Shown piece after piece: positions 1 through 11,565 of a DNA stretch of 64,000 nucleotides. The position numbers and the translations under genes are program-made. The DNA is from Trypanosoma brucei gambiense DAL972 (taxonomy: Eukaryota > Euglenozoa > Kinetoplastea > Trypanosomatida > Trypanosomatidae). Each line of letters begins with the position of its first letter. Position 1 is the first letter of the stretch. The stretch covers positions 1 through 64,000 of the forward strand of contig NC_026738.1 of NCBI RefSeq assembly GCF_000210295.1, written 5' to 3'. Under the pieces are notes generated by a model that worked only from the letters and a program-made list of their open reading frames with translations, was not told the origin of the DNA and made no database searches.

Positions 1-3000
1 TACGTCAGCAGCACTTGCCCACCATTTGTCACACTTTCTGTGCGCGCAGCCATGTTTGGTGTGCGTCCGTAGTAGTCGTATCCTTTTGTTACTTCATCAT
101 GTCGGATATCACATAACCCGGTGTGGATTCCGATTCTTACACGCAGCCCATTCCACAACTGGCGGTAAACCTCGGGATCCAGACGTGCACTTGGTGGAAT
201 ATAGTGATCATCATCCTCAGCTTTCTGCATCTCGGAATTGCGGTAGAAATCATCGAAAACAGTTGTCCCCCAACAGTGTTGCAGGAATGATCGCTGAATG
301 TCACTCGCGAGTTCCACAGCGGTGGATGCACTGCGGCAGGCAATCATAAAGGAGTCCCCAACAGTCTTCACCTCGTAACAACCATACTGCATGATGAGTG
401 AACGGATCATAGTGTGATGAGCCAACACGGCATCGGGCATCAGTTCCGGGTGAGTAGACCACTGCGCAGTGCTGCTTTCGATGTCCGTGAAGATGAGAGT
501 TACAGGATCTGTTGGTTCCCTCGGTGCTCTGTTGTTGTCTCGAGAATTAAACACAAACAAGCACAGAAGCACACACAATGCAATAGCAAGTGCAACAAAG
601 AAAACAGAACCAACAATTATACCGGCAAGTTGTGAAGGACTAAGGGAAGACCCATCCATTACAGCATACTCCAAAGATGGCGTCACACCCCGACTCAGTA
701 CAGGCACACGGGGGTCTAGTACCCGAGACATCGACCACACAGAAATGTTTCCCGCCCCAAAATTAGTCTCGCAACGGTTAGCCGCCGTTACACGTCCCTT
801 AACACACTCAACATCACTGTACGGTCCGTAGTGCATGTCATCCACACGAATGTTTGATTCTGTGTAAAAAAAAATCAACTAACAACGAGGGGCTTATCCT
901 CTTCATGCGTGGAACGATGCTTCGAAGCAGACGCGCAGTGGCAAAGCCCCACAACCTCAGCGGTGTCCATGTAGATTCACGGGGGTTGTAGGCATGAAAC
1001 ATTGCAACTGTATCCGATTCCGTATTTTTATCGGCCCAGTGTGGTAGATTCGTCGCGAACACAAGTCGTGAGGCGCTTACAACTGCCGCAGGGGTCGCAT
1101 TAAATGCTTCCACAAACTCATCATACAATTGAGCGACTTCGGAGAAGAGAACATACACGCGTCTATCATTTCGAGATTGGAGATACTGTGCAATCGCATG
1201 GGCATCTGGAGGTGTGAGGCCGATGGCCACAACATCCCCACTGCTTGGTAGATGGTCCACCAGAGTGTCACTCTCTTTAAGCAACAACATTGACTTAAGT
1301 GCCACATCAAATGTCATTAGCGATTTGTTGAGTACATCACCAATTACTTCCGCCCTTTTACTTCGAATAGCGGCAGACACGGCACCGGTAGAGGCATTTG
1401 AGAGGTGCATAGCAAGCACGTACAATTGTTGCCGTACCGTAGGCGAGAGCAGTAACACATTTCTACGGAACTTACCCACTATGGGGCTGGCCGCCAAAGG
1501 ATTGATGAAGGTGACATTTGGAAGCCGGAGTGCATCCCTCGTCACTCCACCAAAGACAGCGGATACTATCCTGTTGTCCACCAATTGCGCGAGTTCACCT
1601 GCCACTTCACTCAGCTTCCTCCTAAAGGGGTGAAAAAAGAGTCGATCATCCTCGAAACTGCCATCAGCGGGGACAGATGATGCGCCTTCGTACCATCTCC
1701 TGGCGGAACGCTCGGTAATGTAACTATCCGCAATCAGAATGAAAACACCATATAGTGGGGCATACACCTTCACATTTGCACTCGAACACTGTGATGCACC
1801 CCAGGCTAGGAATCCTCTCTGAAGCGGCTCTATACGAAACCCATCCACGACTTCCTTCATGTAAACAGCGCTTCCACCCTGATTGCAGTTGCACATAGCA
1901 CCCTGCATGGACGCAAACTCGCCGCACTCATTACCATAGTCACCCACGACAAGGTCATCTACAACGTAACGACGCTGGCGGTACAGAGAGTCCATAAAGG
2001 CCGTGCGGTCCGTCAACACATCAGTACTGTGTAGTGCCTGCGAAAGGATCTCACCAGTGAGCCATCCAGTCATCATCAGATCAGAAATGGCCTCGTTTAT
2101 AGTGAAGTGTGGGGGTTTCGAAAAGCCACCCCATTCACTATTGGATTTTAAATGGTTATCCATCTCCTCCCGAAACCGCCGGACAGACGCAAGGGTTAGT
2201 AAATTCGAAGGAGGAATTGTGCCCGTGATGATTAATTGACCATCGTTCAGAGACACATTGGAAGCATACAAAGCGTCACGCCAAGTTCTTATTAGAGGGC
2301 CTTGTGATGTCGACGGAGCCAAAACATACATCTGTCTCGTCCGCTCATCCTTCACAATCCTCCCTATGAACCATTCGGTGGCGGGGTTGCGCACAGGGGC
2401 AAACAGGAGCACAGCCTGTGGACGTGTCTCAACAAACTGGTTCCATTCAGCTGCCAGGGCATCTTCATCTGCTCCAACTCCACCAGCTGCAGCAAATGCA
2501 CCACAGAGTTCATGGCCCATCATGGATGATATATCCAGAGCGAATTCATACAATGCCTCACCGGATGGTGTTCCCTTCAAGTACGTTATTCCCACACGCG
2601 GGAGACCAAGGAAAACAACGGCATAACGGAAAAGTGCAAGTAACTCAGCATTCGGCTCCACACTTATGAAGTAAAGATGGGGATCCCACTCACGCACTTC
2701 AGTGGAGAAAGCGAGTGGGCCGAAACTAACTGCACCGTGTTTACTCAGCTCACCCTTCACCCACATAGTATTGGGTCCGCCAAAGGGACCAAATACAATC
2801 ATCAGCTTGCCTTCGCTTTCCTTAACCACGGACTCGAAGAACTCAGCGACGGGAGTATCGTATGATGGTGGTCGAATGAAAGAAACCCTTGCCTTGGAGT
2901 TTGTTTTCCAACCGCGAGCTGTCAGGGATGCGTCAAAACCAGCGTTAAGTGAATCCACCTCCACCTCCTGAACATCAGGGCTATACATCAGGGAGAGGAC

Positions 3001-3105
3001 ATTTATTGTTATATTGTCTTCAGCCCTTCCTGTAGTTGAGAAGGAAAGCAATAGAAATAGTAGCTGCAGAAGCGGTAGCGACAACTTCGACAGCAGTGAG
3101 GTCAT
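1..3105 (-). pseudogene. GRESAG4: Receptor-type adenylate cyclase (ESAG4/GRESAG4), frameshifted, 3' end outside window
   Basis: This is the first of three cyclase copies. It starts at an ATG at 3103-3105 with a hydrophobic signal peptide (about 28 residues) and a large extracellular ligand-binding region. After about 745 residues the reading frame breaks at a run of nine A at 866-874; the two other copies have eight A at the same site. The frame then ends at 838 after a short unrelated tail, before the membrane segment. The transmembrane segment, the FTDIES metal-site motif and the KTVGDSF motif are still encoded below the break in the other frame, down to position 1, where the window cuts the gene. 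In life the family makes cAMP on the inner face of the flagellar or plasma membrane. A one-base homopolymer change could be a real null mutation or a sequencing error, so I call it a pseudogene with reserve. Family assignment is very secure. Confidence 0.88.
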
Positions 3106-3281
3106 GCGTACTTTTAACTTGTTCGTGTGATCTTAAATACTACGTGAGGAAATGGAAGGAATGAAACGATACAGAGGCAACTGATAGGTTTTGCGAAAGA
3201 AACACCAGGGAATCACATGCGCACAGAAACAAATCATCACAAAGGGTGATACAGCTGCATGGAATGAATGTTGAAACGAGT
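1..3281. repeat. Direct repeat, copy 1 (matches 57117-60396)
   Basis: The sequence from the left edge to 3281 matches 57117-60396 almost base for base in the same orientation. It covers the cyclase gene plus about 176 bases of its 5' flank; the match stops abruptly at 3281/60396. The edge of the window hides how far it extends to the left. The few differences are clustered near 1600-1850 and 2094-2106, plus the one-base A-run difference at 866-874. Confidence 0.95.
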
Positions 3282-4899
3282 CCGTATAAACTTATTCTGC
3301 GAATTTTTTTCAATCCATCAGCGATGTGAGCCTTAATTTAAGAACACCGCAAATAATGAGGAAAAGAAACCAAAAATTAAGCTATAGGCCCATTGATATC
3401 CAATGAGACCTGTTCCTGTTTGCAAAATCGTGATAAATTCTAAAGGGGGAGGCACATTTGCTTGAGGCAGTTTATCCAAACATTACAGCGTGAGTTAGTC
3501 GTTGTCAGACGCTCAGTGGGTTAATATCCAATTAGGTAAACAATTGGGTTCACCCTATTTAAAGGTTCTCCAGTGGCAAGTATTGTATTGTACCTCGACC
3601 ATATTTGTGGTTTTCTGAGTTTGCCATTTCGCATGGAAGGCACAGCGTAACCGCAAAGAATGATAGCGTCCCCCAGTTCCTTTTCTGCTGTTATTCCTGC
3701 CCAGCTGCTTCACCAGATCATTCATGTTTCTACTCTCACAGACATGCTTGTTTCTCTGTCTTGTGCTACAGCCTCAAACAGTGGATGAGGCCTTAGTGCG
3801 GTGAAACATTACGGCACATATTCTCGTATTCACTCACACAAATACACAGATGCAAGCGCCGGTAACTGCGCTCCCCAATACGTAAACCTTCCAACCAACT
3901 GGAATGTGGGCCACTCGAAAGAACCACAATACATTCTTCTCAGAAAGTTCTTTATTAAATAATGTGACAAATCCCACTGGTGCAGTCACATCTCCCGTCC
4001 TCCACAAACTCAAGTACTACCTGCATCCAGTTGAAGTGGTATCCCTACTTTCAAAAAGTTATCGTGGAACTGCAAATTCCATGTGAGTTATTGCGCCGGC
4101 CGTAACCACTTTTGGTGAGTTTCATGATGTTTGGTACGTAAAGCCCCGATGTTTCCATGGTTTGAAAATCCATCAAGAAACAAACAAAAGAAACATTCCC
4201 CCCCCCCATCAGCACATTCCATTAAATGAAAAACAAATACATATACAAGGTTTCAACACATATGCAAACACGTGCATACACCCAGCCAGACTGCTTCCTC
4301 TGTTGCACTCATGCCGTCTCGCAAACTCTCCGACAGGTCAACGGAGAAACACAAAACTTAGAGTCCTGCCGGTTTCACACACTTATGTGTGACAAAAAAT
4401 ATTTACAGTAAAAAAACGTATTTTGAAGGGGAGAGTTTCAGAAAACAGTTCCACAAAGACATACATAACAAACAAGAAAATCCTTAGCACATCATAATCC
4501 AAATCAAACAAAGGAGCGAACGTCTTTTTATTCTTTAGCATCGATAAAGGGGACAAACAAGGGAAACAGAATAATACCACCTATCCTTTGTCCCTCCCAT
4601 CTACCGTTGTAACTATGTAAGAGATAATAAACGCTTCAATACAAGAAAAAAGGAATCCATTACACGGTACGTTACTCCGATGCACAATAACAAAGTATTT
4701 TATCCTTCTTAACCCCCTCTACATAGCACCGCTGCCTCTTATGTTTTTGAGCATCTGCTTTGCAAAATAAGTCCAGCTGAAGTCAGTAACTTGTACGTTC
4801 CGCTACAGCGCCTTCAAATAAGGACAGTGGAAACGTAGATGGGGGGAGGGGGGGGGGACGCCCCTCTCATCCGTTTCCAGATGGAGAGTAACCTCCGAT

Positions 4900-5330
4900 C
4901 TATGCGGGAGTTGTGAAGAAAACGGCCCGCGAGCGACCGCCACCTTTGCTGTATTGCGGCGTGTTCCCTGATGCTGTCGAACAAGCTGCGGTTACAGAAT
5001 GAAAAGGACTCTTCCTAGTCTGGACGAGCGCCCAGGGCCGTAATGAGGTGGCCCGTTGCGCTTGGCTGTGGATTCGGCCGACCGGAATGTGTCTCATAAG
5101 TGTCCCATTGCGGTGCTTCGGGAACTTTAGGTAAAAGACACCAGGGGATCGAGTGTGTGAATATTCTCCCGTCCACAACGAGTTTTCCACGGGTGATGTT
5201 AGTTCTGCAAGAATCAGTTCCACGCGACCTTAGTTGTTTGGAGCGGGCAGTGTGTAAATGCATTTTCCCTCGCATCCCTTGCTGGCTATAGTAGACCTCG
5301 TTTCGGCCGGGGGCGACAAACTGAAAAAAA
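4900..5330 (-). other. Possible small or decayed gene behind a splice-acceptor-like tract
   Basis: On the minus strand a T-rich tract ending in CAG occurs at about 5324-5335, as in trypanosome trans-splice acceptors, and is followed by a GC-richer stretch with two overlapping open frames (to 4900 and to 5015). Neither frame resembles a family I know. The tail of one is rich in Ser, Thr, Arg and Gly. It could be a short unrecognised gene, a remnant, or plain UTR with chance frames. I do not assign a function. Confidence 0.2.
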
Positions 5331-6544
5331 AAACGGTATAATTTTGACGCGTGGGCGAGTCCGCTCCTCCCGCAGAGGATAAATTCATACGCACAATAAA
5401 TTAATTGGACATGACTTTTTGTGCAAATAACGCACCGTTTTACGCCGAGTCCGTCCACCGGGTCCCTATTTATTCCGTAAAGAAACGGCGGTGTTGACAC
5501 TAACTAAAAGTAAATTTTGCGCTTCAACGGGTAGACCTAGCTCCCACACGTCCAAACAAATTGCGGCTAACATCGTCTACCTTTGGTAATTCAACAGGTG
5601 CATGACCACCACAATACTAGTGGTTACGAGCTTCAAATTGCACGACTGCCTTTTACGGTCGTGTAAAGGCACCTTTCCCGAGTGGAGCGGGTGATGGGAA
5701 ACCCTATCCACATAAGGTGTGGTGCGTCGTGCGGTAAAAGAGGCCTTGTGCCTCACGGACGCGTATGTGGTCCACCACTTCCAGCCAGGTTCTTCTCGGG
5801 TAGCGGTAACATGACTTCGCCGAGACGAAGCAGTTTGCTAGTAAGAAGGCTCTACTTAACGCTTGCTGTTCATTCCTTATTCAACGGCAGCGATTACGCA
5901 GTGACTGTACTGCGTATTACTTGTGCATTACATGTATGTAACCTTCGGGACCTTCACACGTTTAAACAAGCGGTAGGAGGGCAAGTACGTATTCGATTTT
6001 TTTAAAGACTTAGTCCAAGCATAGGATTCACGTGGAGGTTCCGTGACTCGGCCTATGTGAGCGTGAAACACAAAGGAATGTGGTGCACAAGTGTCATCGC
6101 GCATCCATCAAAATTCAAATTTTAAGTTGACGAAGCAACTTTTTTTTTTTGTAAAGGAACATAAAAAAAAAGAGAGCGAGAAACCAACCAACAACTTTAG
6201 CCAGCCACGATACTGGGATCGGCGTTTCACCACGCAAGTCTTGTGGGGACAAAACGCTTGCGATCACACACCATTAAAGAAGGGCGGTAATTTTGTTGGT
6301 CGGGCGAATTTGCAAATTTCATGAAAACTAATAGAAATACCTCCATCGACACGGTTGCCTCAGGCACTCGAGAGAAGTGCTTGTGTTCGTGTGCGCGTCC
6401 GCATGGAGTAAGTCTGACGACTCAGAAAAAAAAAATCAAGATCAAAAAGGTAAAGTCGTCAACGAGGAAAGACCATGATTTGGCGAATCGGTGTACGTTA
6501 ACGGTAACCCCATTTTTCCTTAAAATCCCAGTTGCGAGTTGCAG

Positions 6545-6566
6545 TTATTATTATTATTATTATTAT
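6545..6566. repeat. (TTA)n microsatellite
   Basis: About seven TTA units in a row, located 3' of the AT1 gene, within its probable 3' UTR or intergenic DNA. Confidence 0.9.
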
Positions 6567-6795
6567 CATTAATTTTTTCCCTTTGTTTCAGCACGCTCTT
6601 AAACAAGTTACCTTGAAGTTCTTTCCTCTACATGCGGCTGCATGTGCTGACCCATTTTCCTTTACATATGCCTACTCGCCACTAGTTACTATTTGTTAGA
6701 CAATATTACTCATTTACCTGTTTATTACCGTTTTACGTTTATGTCGTGACCTACCCCTCCACCACCGCTGAACAGTATTCGTATGACGATTAGTG

Positions 6796-8187
6796 CTACT
6801 TGGAAAGCCCCTCATTGACAGCCAGGGCGAACATGGCGCCAACGAAGATGCCACCCAGGAGCGAAATGATAGTCCAATTTGCGGCAAGAGACCGCTCGCC
6901 AGCTGTTGTCAGTGAGCCGGTGCGCGGCGCGTAGATTTGTGATATTCCACCATAATAACCGTACGTGAAGCCCCAAGCGTGGACAAGAATGTAAGGGAGC
7001 CAAGGGCCGGTGATGATGCTTCGCACGCAAAGCACAAGTGGGATAATGAGCAGCATACGCGCAAATGTCCCAATCAGAACCCACCGCGGTGAGACGTGTA
7101 AGGCTTTGAACTGAAGGCAAAGACGCGACAAGAAATCACCCAAATTGAACAATGCGGCAGCGATCGTCAAGTACCAGCCGTCACCCGTATCTGCCTTGAT
7201 GGCGAAGTACACGGCAGGGTAGACGAGAAATGTGGTGAAGAAAACCATGAAGCATGCGAACAGCATGGGCCAAACGCGCCAGAACACATTCCATACCCTT
7301 GCCATTAACATCTGCTGCGAAGTCGTGATGTTTTCCACCTGGTCCATGTCCTTCATTGTGTCAGGATCTACAGTGGCGGTCATTACATTTCCTTTGTCAG
7401 TATCATCGCCTCCGTGGGGGTCATCATCCTGATCGGCCGGCCCTTTTGCTGCGCCGTTTCCTTCGTCACCATCTGCGCCCTTATCATCAATCCCTTTCCT
7501 CGCTGCATATCGGAACTCTGCCGCGTACTTTTGGGCGTAAGGGTTCTTCCTTAGCAACACTAAAAGGGCGCAAGATATCACCTGCATAAACATGACCAAT
7601 CCAAAGTATATGCGCGACTGTATGAGCATGTTGTGATAACCGCCTCCCATGGATGCTTTTATGACGATCGAGAAGAAAGATGTGACGACGCCGCACACAG
7701 CGATACCCCACACGACGGAGCTATAAAATTTCGTTGGAAACGGGGCGATGAGTGCGGCGTTTCCAGCATCGCAAAGCGTCATCGCTACGCCATTTGCGAT
7801 AGCAATGAGCATGATGGTCACCTTGGCACCGGTTTCTGTTGTCGTAACGATAGTAACCATCATCACGGAGAATACCAACACAATTGGAATGACAAGACCT
7901 ACACCGAGGCGAACGGTTACAGAGATCCGCCGTCCGATTGGCGTAAGCATGAGCGACGCCAAAACCAACTCTACGAGGAACGCTGCAATACTGTAGTAGG
8001 TAAACATATGTTTCCAGAACTTCGGGTCCTCTGGCTTTGCATCAGGTTTCCCCTGCGCATACTTGTAGTACTCGATGAAGAAGAATGGCATCGAAAAGAT
8101 GGAGTTTGTCACCACCACCACCGACATTCCGAAGAAGAGGAAGGTGACGTAGACGATGAATTCATTGGCTGAGTCAAACCCGAGCAT
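6796..8187 (-). CDS. TbAT1: P2 adenosine/adenine transporter (equilibrative nucleoside transporter family)
   Basis: A 463-residue polytopic membrane protein with about eleven hydrophobic segments and one long acidic Gly/Asp-rich cytosolic loop (about residues 232-285), as in ENT family transporters. I recognise it as T. brucei AT1, the P2 carrier that takes up adenosine and adenine and also carries melaminophenyl arsenicals and diamidines. I chose the ATG at 8187; a longer frame begins with GTG at 8208 and is unlikely. The 463-residue length equals the known protein. Residues at sites reported to change in drug-resistant alleles are the sensitive type here: Leu71, Ala178, Gly181, Asp239, Asn286, Phe316 present, Leu380. 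On the minus strand, pyrimidine-rich sequence and AG acceptors lie a few tens of bases upstream of the start. The gene is intact. Confidence 0.95.
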   Translation of the reverse strand: MLGFDSANEFIVYVTFLFFGMSVVVVTNSIFSMPFFFIEYYKYAQGKPDAKPEDPKFWKHMFTYYSIAAFLVELVLASLMLTPIGRRISVTVRLGVGLVIPIVLVFSVMMVTIVTTTETGAKVTIMLIAIANGVAMTLCDAGNAALIAPFPTKFYSSVVWGIAVCGVVTSFFSIVIKASMGGGYHNMLIQSRIYFGLVMFMQVISCALLVLLRKNPYAQKYAAEFRYAARKGIDDKGADGDEGNGAAKGPADQDDDPHGGDDTDKGNVMTATVDPDTMKDMDQVENITTSQQMLMARVWNVFWRVWPMLFACFMVFFTTFLVYPAVYFAIKADTGDGWYLTIAAALFNLGDFLSRLCLQFKALHVSPRWVLIGTFARMLLIIPLVLCVRSIITGPWLPYILVHAWGFTYGYYGGISQIYAPRTGSLTTAGERSLAANWTIISLLGGIFVGAMFALAVNEGLSK

Positions 8188-10591
8188 CCTTCTGATTTTA
8201 ATGATCACTTTTGTCTAAAAACCAGCCCTGTAAAGAGAGTGTGTTTGCAGTGACAGGTGAGAAAAGACGGGGATTTCGTGAAACTAATGCAAGAGCGGAA
8301 CGGGGATGTGTAACAGAAACAAGTACCATATATGTAAAGGTCTTGCCTGTTGCAGTATGGGGAAAAGGTTGCGTAACTTCAACCCGAGTTTCGGACCTCA
8401 GTCCTCCACCAAAGCGCATGCACATGTGCAAACAAACAAAAAGAAGCGGTGGCCGCAAAAGGTGTTTTTCAACAAATGCAACCCTTCTCCCGTGGCTTAA
8501 CCCACAAAATCGAAAGACATCGTTAATGACTTTTCCTATGACCCAACGGGCAGAGAAAACATTTCCCTTTTTTAAAATGTTCCACAACAACCCCCTTCTT
8601 CTTTAGTTATTACCGCATCAGCATCTTTGCTCTCCTTTCTTCGTTATGGGCTCCTTCATCTTTTGTTTTTGAAAATGGGGGGAGGGAATGCAATTACATG
8701 ATGTTGATTATAATGCAGTGATTACAAACTCTCCGTCTTGGCGGAGCTCCACGCTTTAAAAAACAACAAATGTTTCCAAGTATTAACCACTGCGCCAATA
8801 CTTTGATTGCAAGGCACTTAACTCACACAATTACAACACGAGGCAGCGGCAAACCTTTCTTATTCACAACTGAGGAAGGCACCACCCATCCGTGTTTCCT
8901 TTTTTTTTTCCTTCTTATTATTAATGTGCCTCATTAACTAAATGCAAATGGCATCACGACAAGGTACTATGAAACCGCATCAGGACAAAAACGCAATGCT
9001 TTTGAGTTATTTAAGAAGCGTAGAAGAGGAAAGATCAGTACTGAAGAAGACTTGGAAGCGATTTAAAGCTCGAAAAGTTATTATTTAAGTCGGGTTTCTC
9101 GAGTGAAGTTCATATGCAAAAGAAAACAAATAATACATATTCCTCATCCATGTGAAGATTTACTGTCAAACAGTCGCAAGAAGAATTCCCTCAATGCTGA
9201 AGAAACATCGTAAAGGTATGCTCAATATTATTGGGTGCCTTTCTTTTTTTTTTTTTGGTCCTGCCATAAACGTTTTATCATTTAGTTTTTTTTGTTGCTT
9301 TGCTGTGGAAGAGACATCTCAAATACGCGACAAAAAAAACCAAAAAGAAAAAAAACGGCAAAGGAGGCCTCCTCATCCCTCAAATATGCTCCTTTAAATT
9401 TAATCTTTTAAAAAAAAAATAGGACGGAAAAAATGTGTTGTGTACAATTAAACGACGATATGAAAGGAAGTGTATGGGTCCAAGTTGAAAACACAGCACA
9501 CCACAGCCATTCACTTTTAATTTAGAACTCGTATTTGAAATTTTATGTTCGATGTGTGCGCATGCATCCTTCTTGTACTTCCTCCCCTGTTGTGAGCAGC
9601 CCTATTTTTTTTATTGTTTTTTTGAGTAAAATAATGTTTATAAATATAACTTCACGCGTGTATATATATATATATTCTATTGCTTCAATTGCACGAGTAG
9701 TAAGTTATTGGTGCATGGGTTGTACCACCGAAACTATGTAAAGTAATAACATTCCACACATTTCATGGCGCTTTTCCCCCCCCCCCCGCCCCTTCTTGTG
9801 GAATCATAAACTAATGCACTGCAGTTTCAAAATAAAGGTTTCATTAGTTCTCCCCGAATACCCTTTCGTTGTATTCGCACATTCGCATAGGAATAACGCG
9901 GCGTGTTTTTTTTGTTTTTTTTTTACAACTTTCCCTCTGCGAGTTGAGTTCTTGCGGGTTGACATGCGAAACTCACATCTCGTGGTTGTCTTCCTCGTGT
10001 CCACGCGGCTGCAACGAGTTTGTGTCACATTTGCACCGTGATTTGGATTCGACACATTCATTAACTTGGGGTACATAAGTCGTGTACAATATATGTTAAA
10101 CTGCTAGTGCATAAATGCTGTAACTTCACCGATGCCTTTCAACAACTAACGGAACGCAGTCCTCCATTTCTGACACTTTTGTAACTATTAACGGCCATCT
10201 TTCCAATATTATTATTATTGTTATTTGATATTTGTTTCTCTCAGTTTCGAACTTTAATATGTAGACGTTTGACATCTCGGTGCCCCAAATATGAGGCACT
10301 TGATTATATCCTCTACCTCCTTTTTTTTTTTGCCTTATGTGCCCTACGGAGTCATTCCACCCGACTGTCGTTAACAACTCCTCAAATAAACTTCATAGGG
10401 CATGTGAAGCTTTTCTTTTTGTTTTTGACGAAAAAGAGGAGGGAAAAAAAGAAAACAATTCGCCCATAAGCAAAATATTCCGAATGTCTCAACAAATAAA
10501 CATTGACACTTCTCCTCACATCATCATAAATGCAATGCCATTGTTGGCTCTTCTTTCGCGTCGATGTGCGTGTAGGTTTATATATTTAAAC

Positions 10592-10613
10592 ATATATATA
10601 TATATATATATAT
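10592..10613. repeat. (AT)11 microsatellite
   Basis: Perfect AT dinucleotide array in intergenic DNA, likely to be length-variable between strains. Confidence 0.95.
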
Positions 10614-11309
10614 GTAAATATAAAGAAATAACGACGAGAAATCATAATGGTGCCGAAGCCCGACAACATAAAAAAACATAATTCCATAAAAGAACTAACC
10701 GCTGACGCAATGGACAAATAATGAAAAATGATGAAAAAATAATTTCTAATTTTGACTTTTCTTCATTAAAATAAGAGAAGGGAAGTGGTGCATTTCTTTT
10801 CTTTCATTTTTAAAATTCACACGTGTCATAAAAGAATGATTGCACATCGAAGCAATAAAAGAACCCTTTCGTATGCTAATTCTGTTGTATTTTATTTTCA
10901 CTGATTTGTTCCGATAAAAAAAGAAAAAAAAGGAAATATCCAAAACATTTTTCAACCCAACACCAACACTAAGAGAGAAGAGTTAATGAATTGCATGGAC
11001 TCCCATACAAACAAAAAATATAATAAACAAACAATTTATAATTACTAACAGTAAATAACAAATAATGGAAATGCGCTTCTACTACATGACAGCACAGAAG
11101 CAATTACCGCTCCTTTCGCAAGCCATCGTCTCAGTGCGGAAAAGACGTTGTGGAGGAGGGGGAAGGGGAAATGCAAAACAAATTAAAAAACAACAATAAG
11201 ACTCTGAAAAAGAAAAAAAAAGTTTTCAAATGCATTACAACCATATTTAATAGTAACAAAGAACATCATGACGTCTTACCTGTACACCCAAGTTGGGATG
11301 CGTTGCGGA

Positions 11310-11330
11310 AATAATAATAATAATAATAAT
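11310..11330. repeat. (AAT)7 microsatellite
   Basis: Perfect AAT trinucleotide array about 240 bases beyond the end of the galactokinase pseudogene. Confidence 0.9.
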
Positions 11331-11565
11331 TTTTTTTGTTTTTTTTTAAATCTTGCTTGTTTCCAGTAGCTCACATAGGGAAGTGTAACTATGTGGCAAA
11401 ACCAAAAAAAAACGAGGCTGGAAATACACCAACTGAGGAACAAAAACTGCAGAAAGAAAAAAACCAAAGAATAATTGAAGTAATGAAAATCACTAAGAAA
11501 CAAAATAAGACCACCCCTCCCCCCAAACAAAAACAACATGAAAGATCAGACATCATAAGCCATTT

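Larger units (their letters stand above)
3282..6795. other. Intergenic, no well-supported gene
   Basis: The stretch lies between the cyclase 5' flank and the 3' end of AT1. It holds a G-run near 4849, short homopolymers and a (TTA)n array at about 6545-6566. One more GC-rich part on the minus strand (4900-5330) is listed separately as a doubtful gene remnant. I see no RNA gene. Confidence 0.6.
8188..11565. other. AT-rich intergenic region with microsatellites
   Basis: No coding family is visible between AT1 and the galactokinase pseudogene. The DNA holds the 5' region of AT1, many A or T homopolymers, (TA)n at 9661-9675, (AT)n at 10592-10613 and (AAT)n at 11310-11330. The open frames here are short, AT-driven and unlike any family I know. 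Confidence 0.6.

Noticed and set aside
1077..2865. Plus-strand frames opposite the cyclase ectodomain (also in copies 2 and 3)
   Set aside because: They are shadows of the minus-strand gene and repeat only because the gene itself is repeated.
8188..8208. Start of AT1 at position 8208
   Set aside because: That codon is GTG; the ATG at 8187 gives exactly 463 residues, the known length of the protein.
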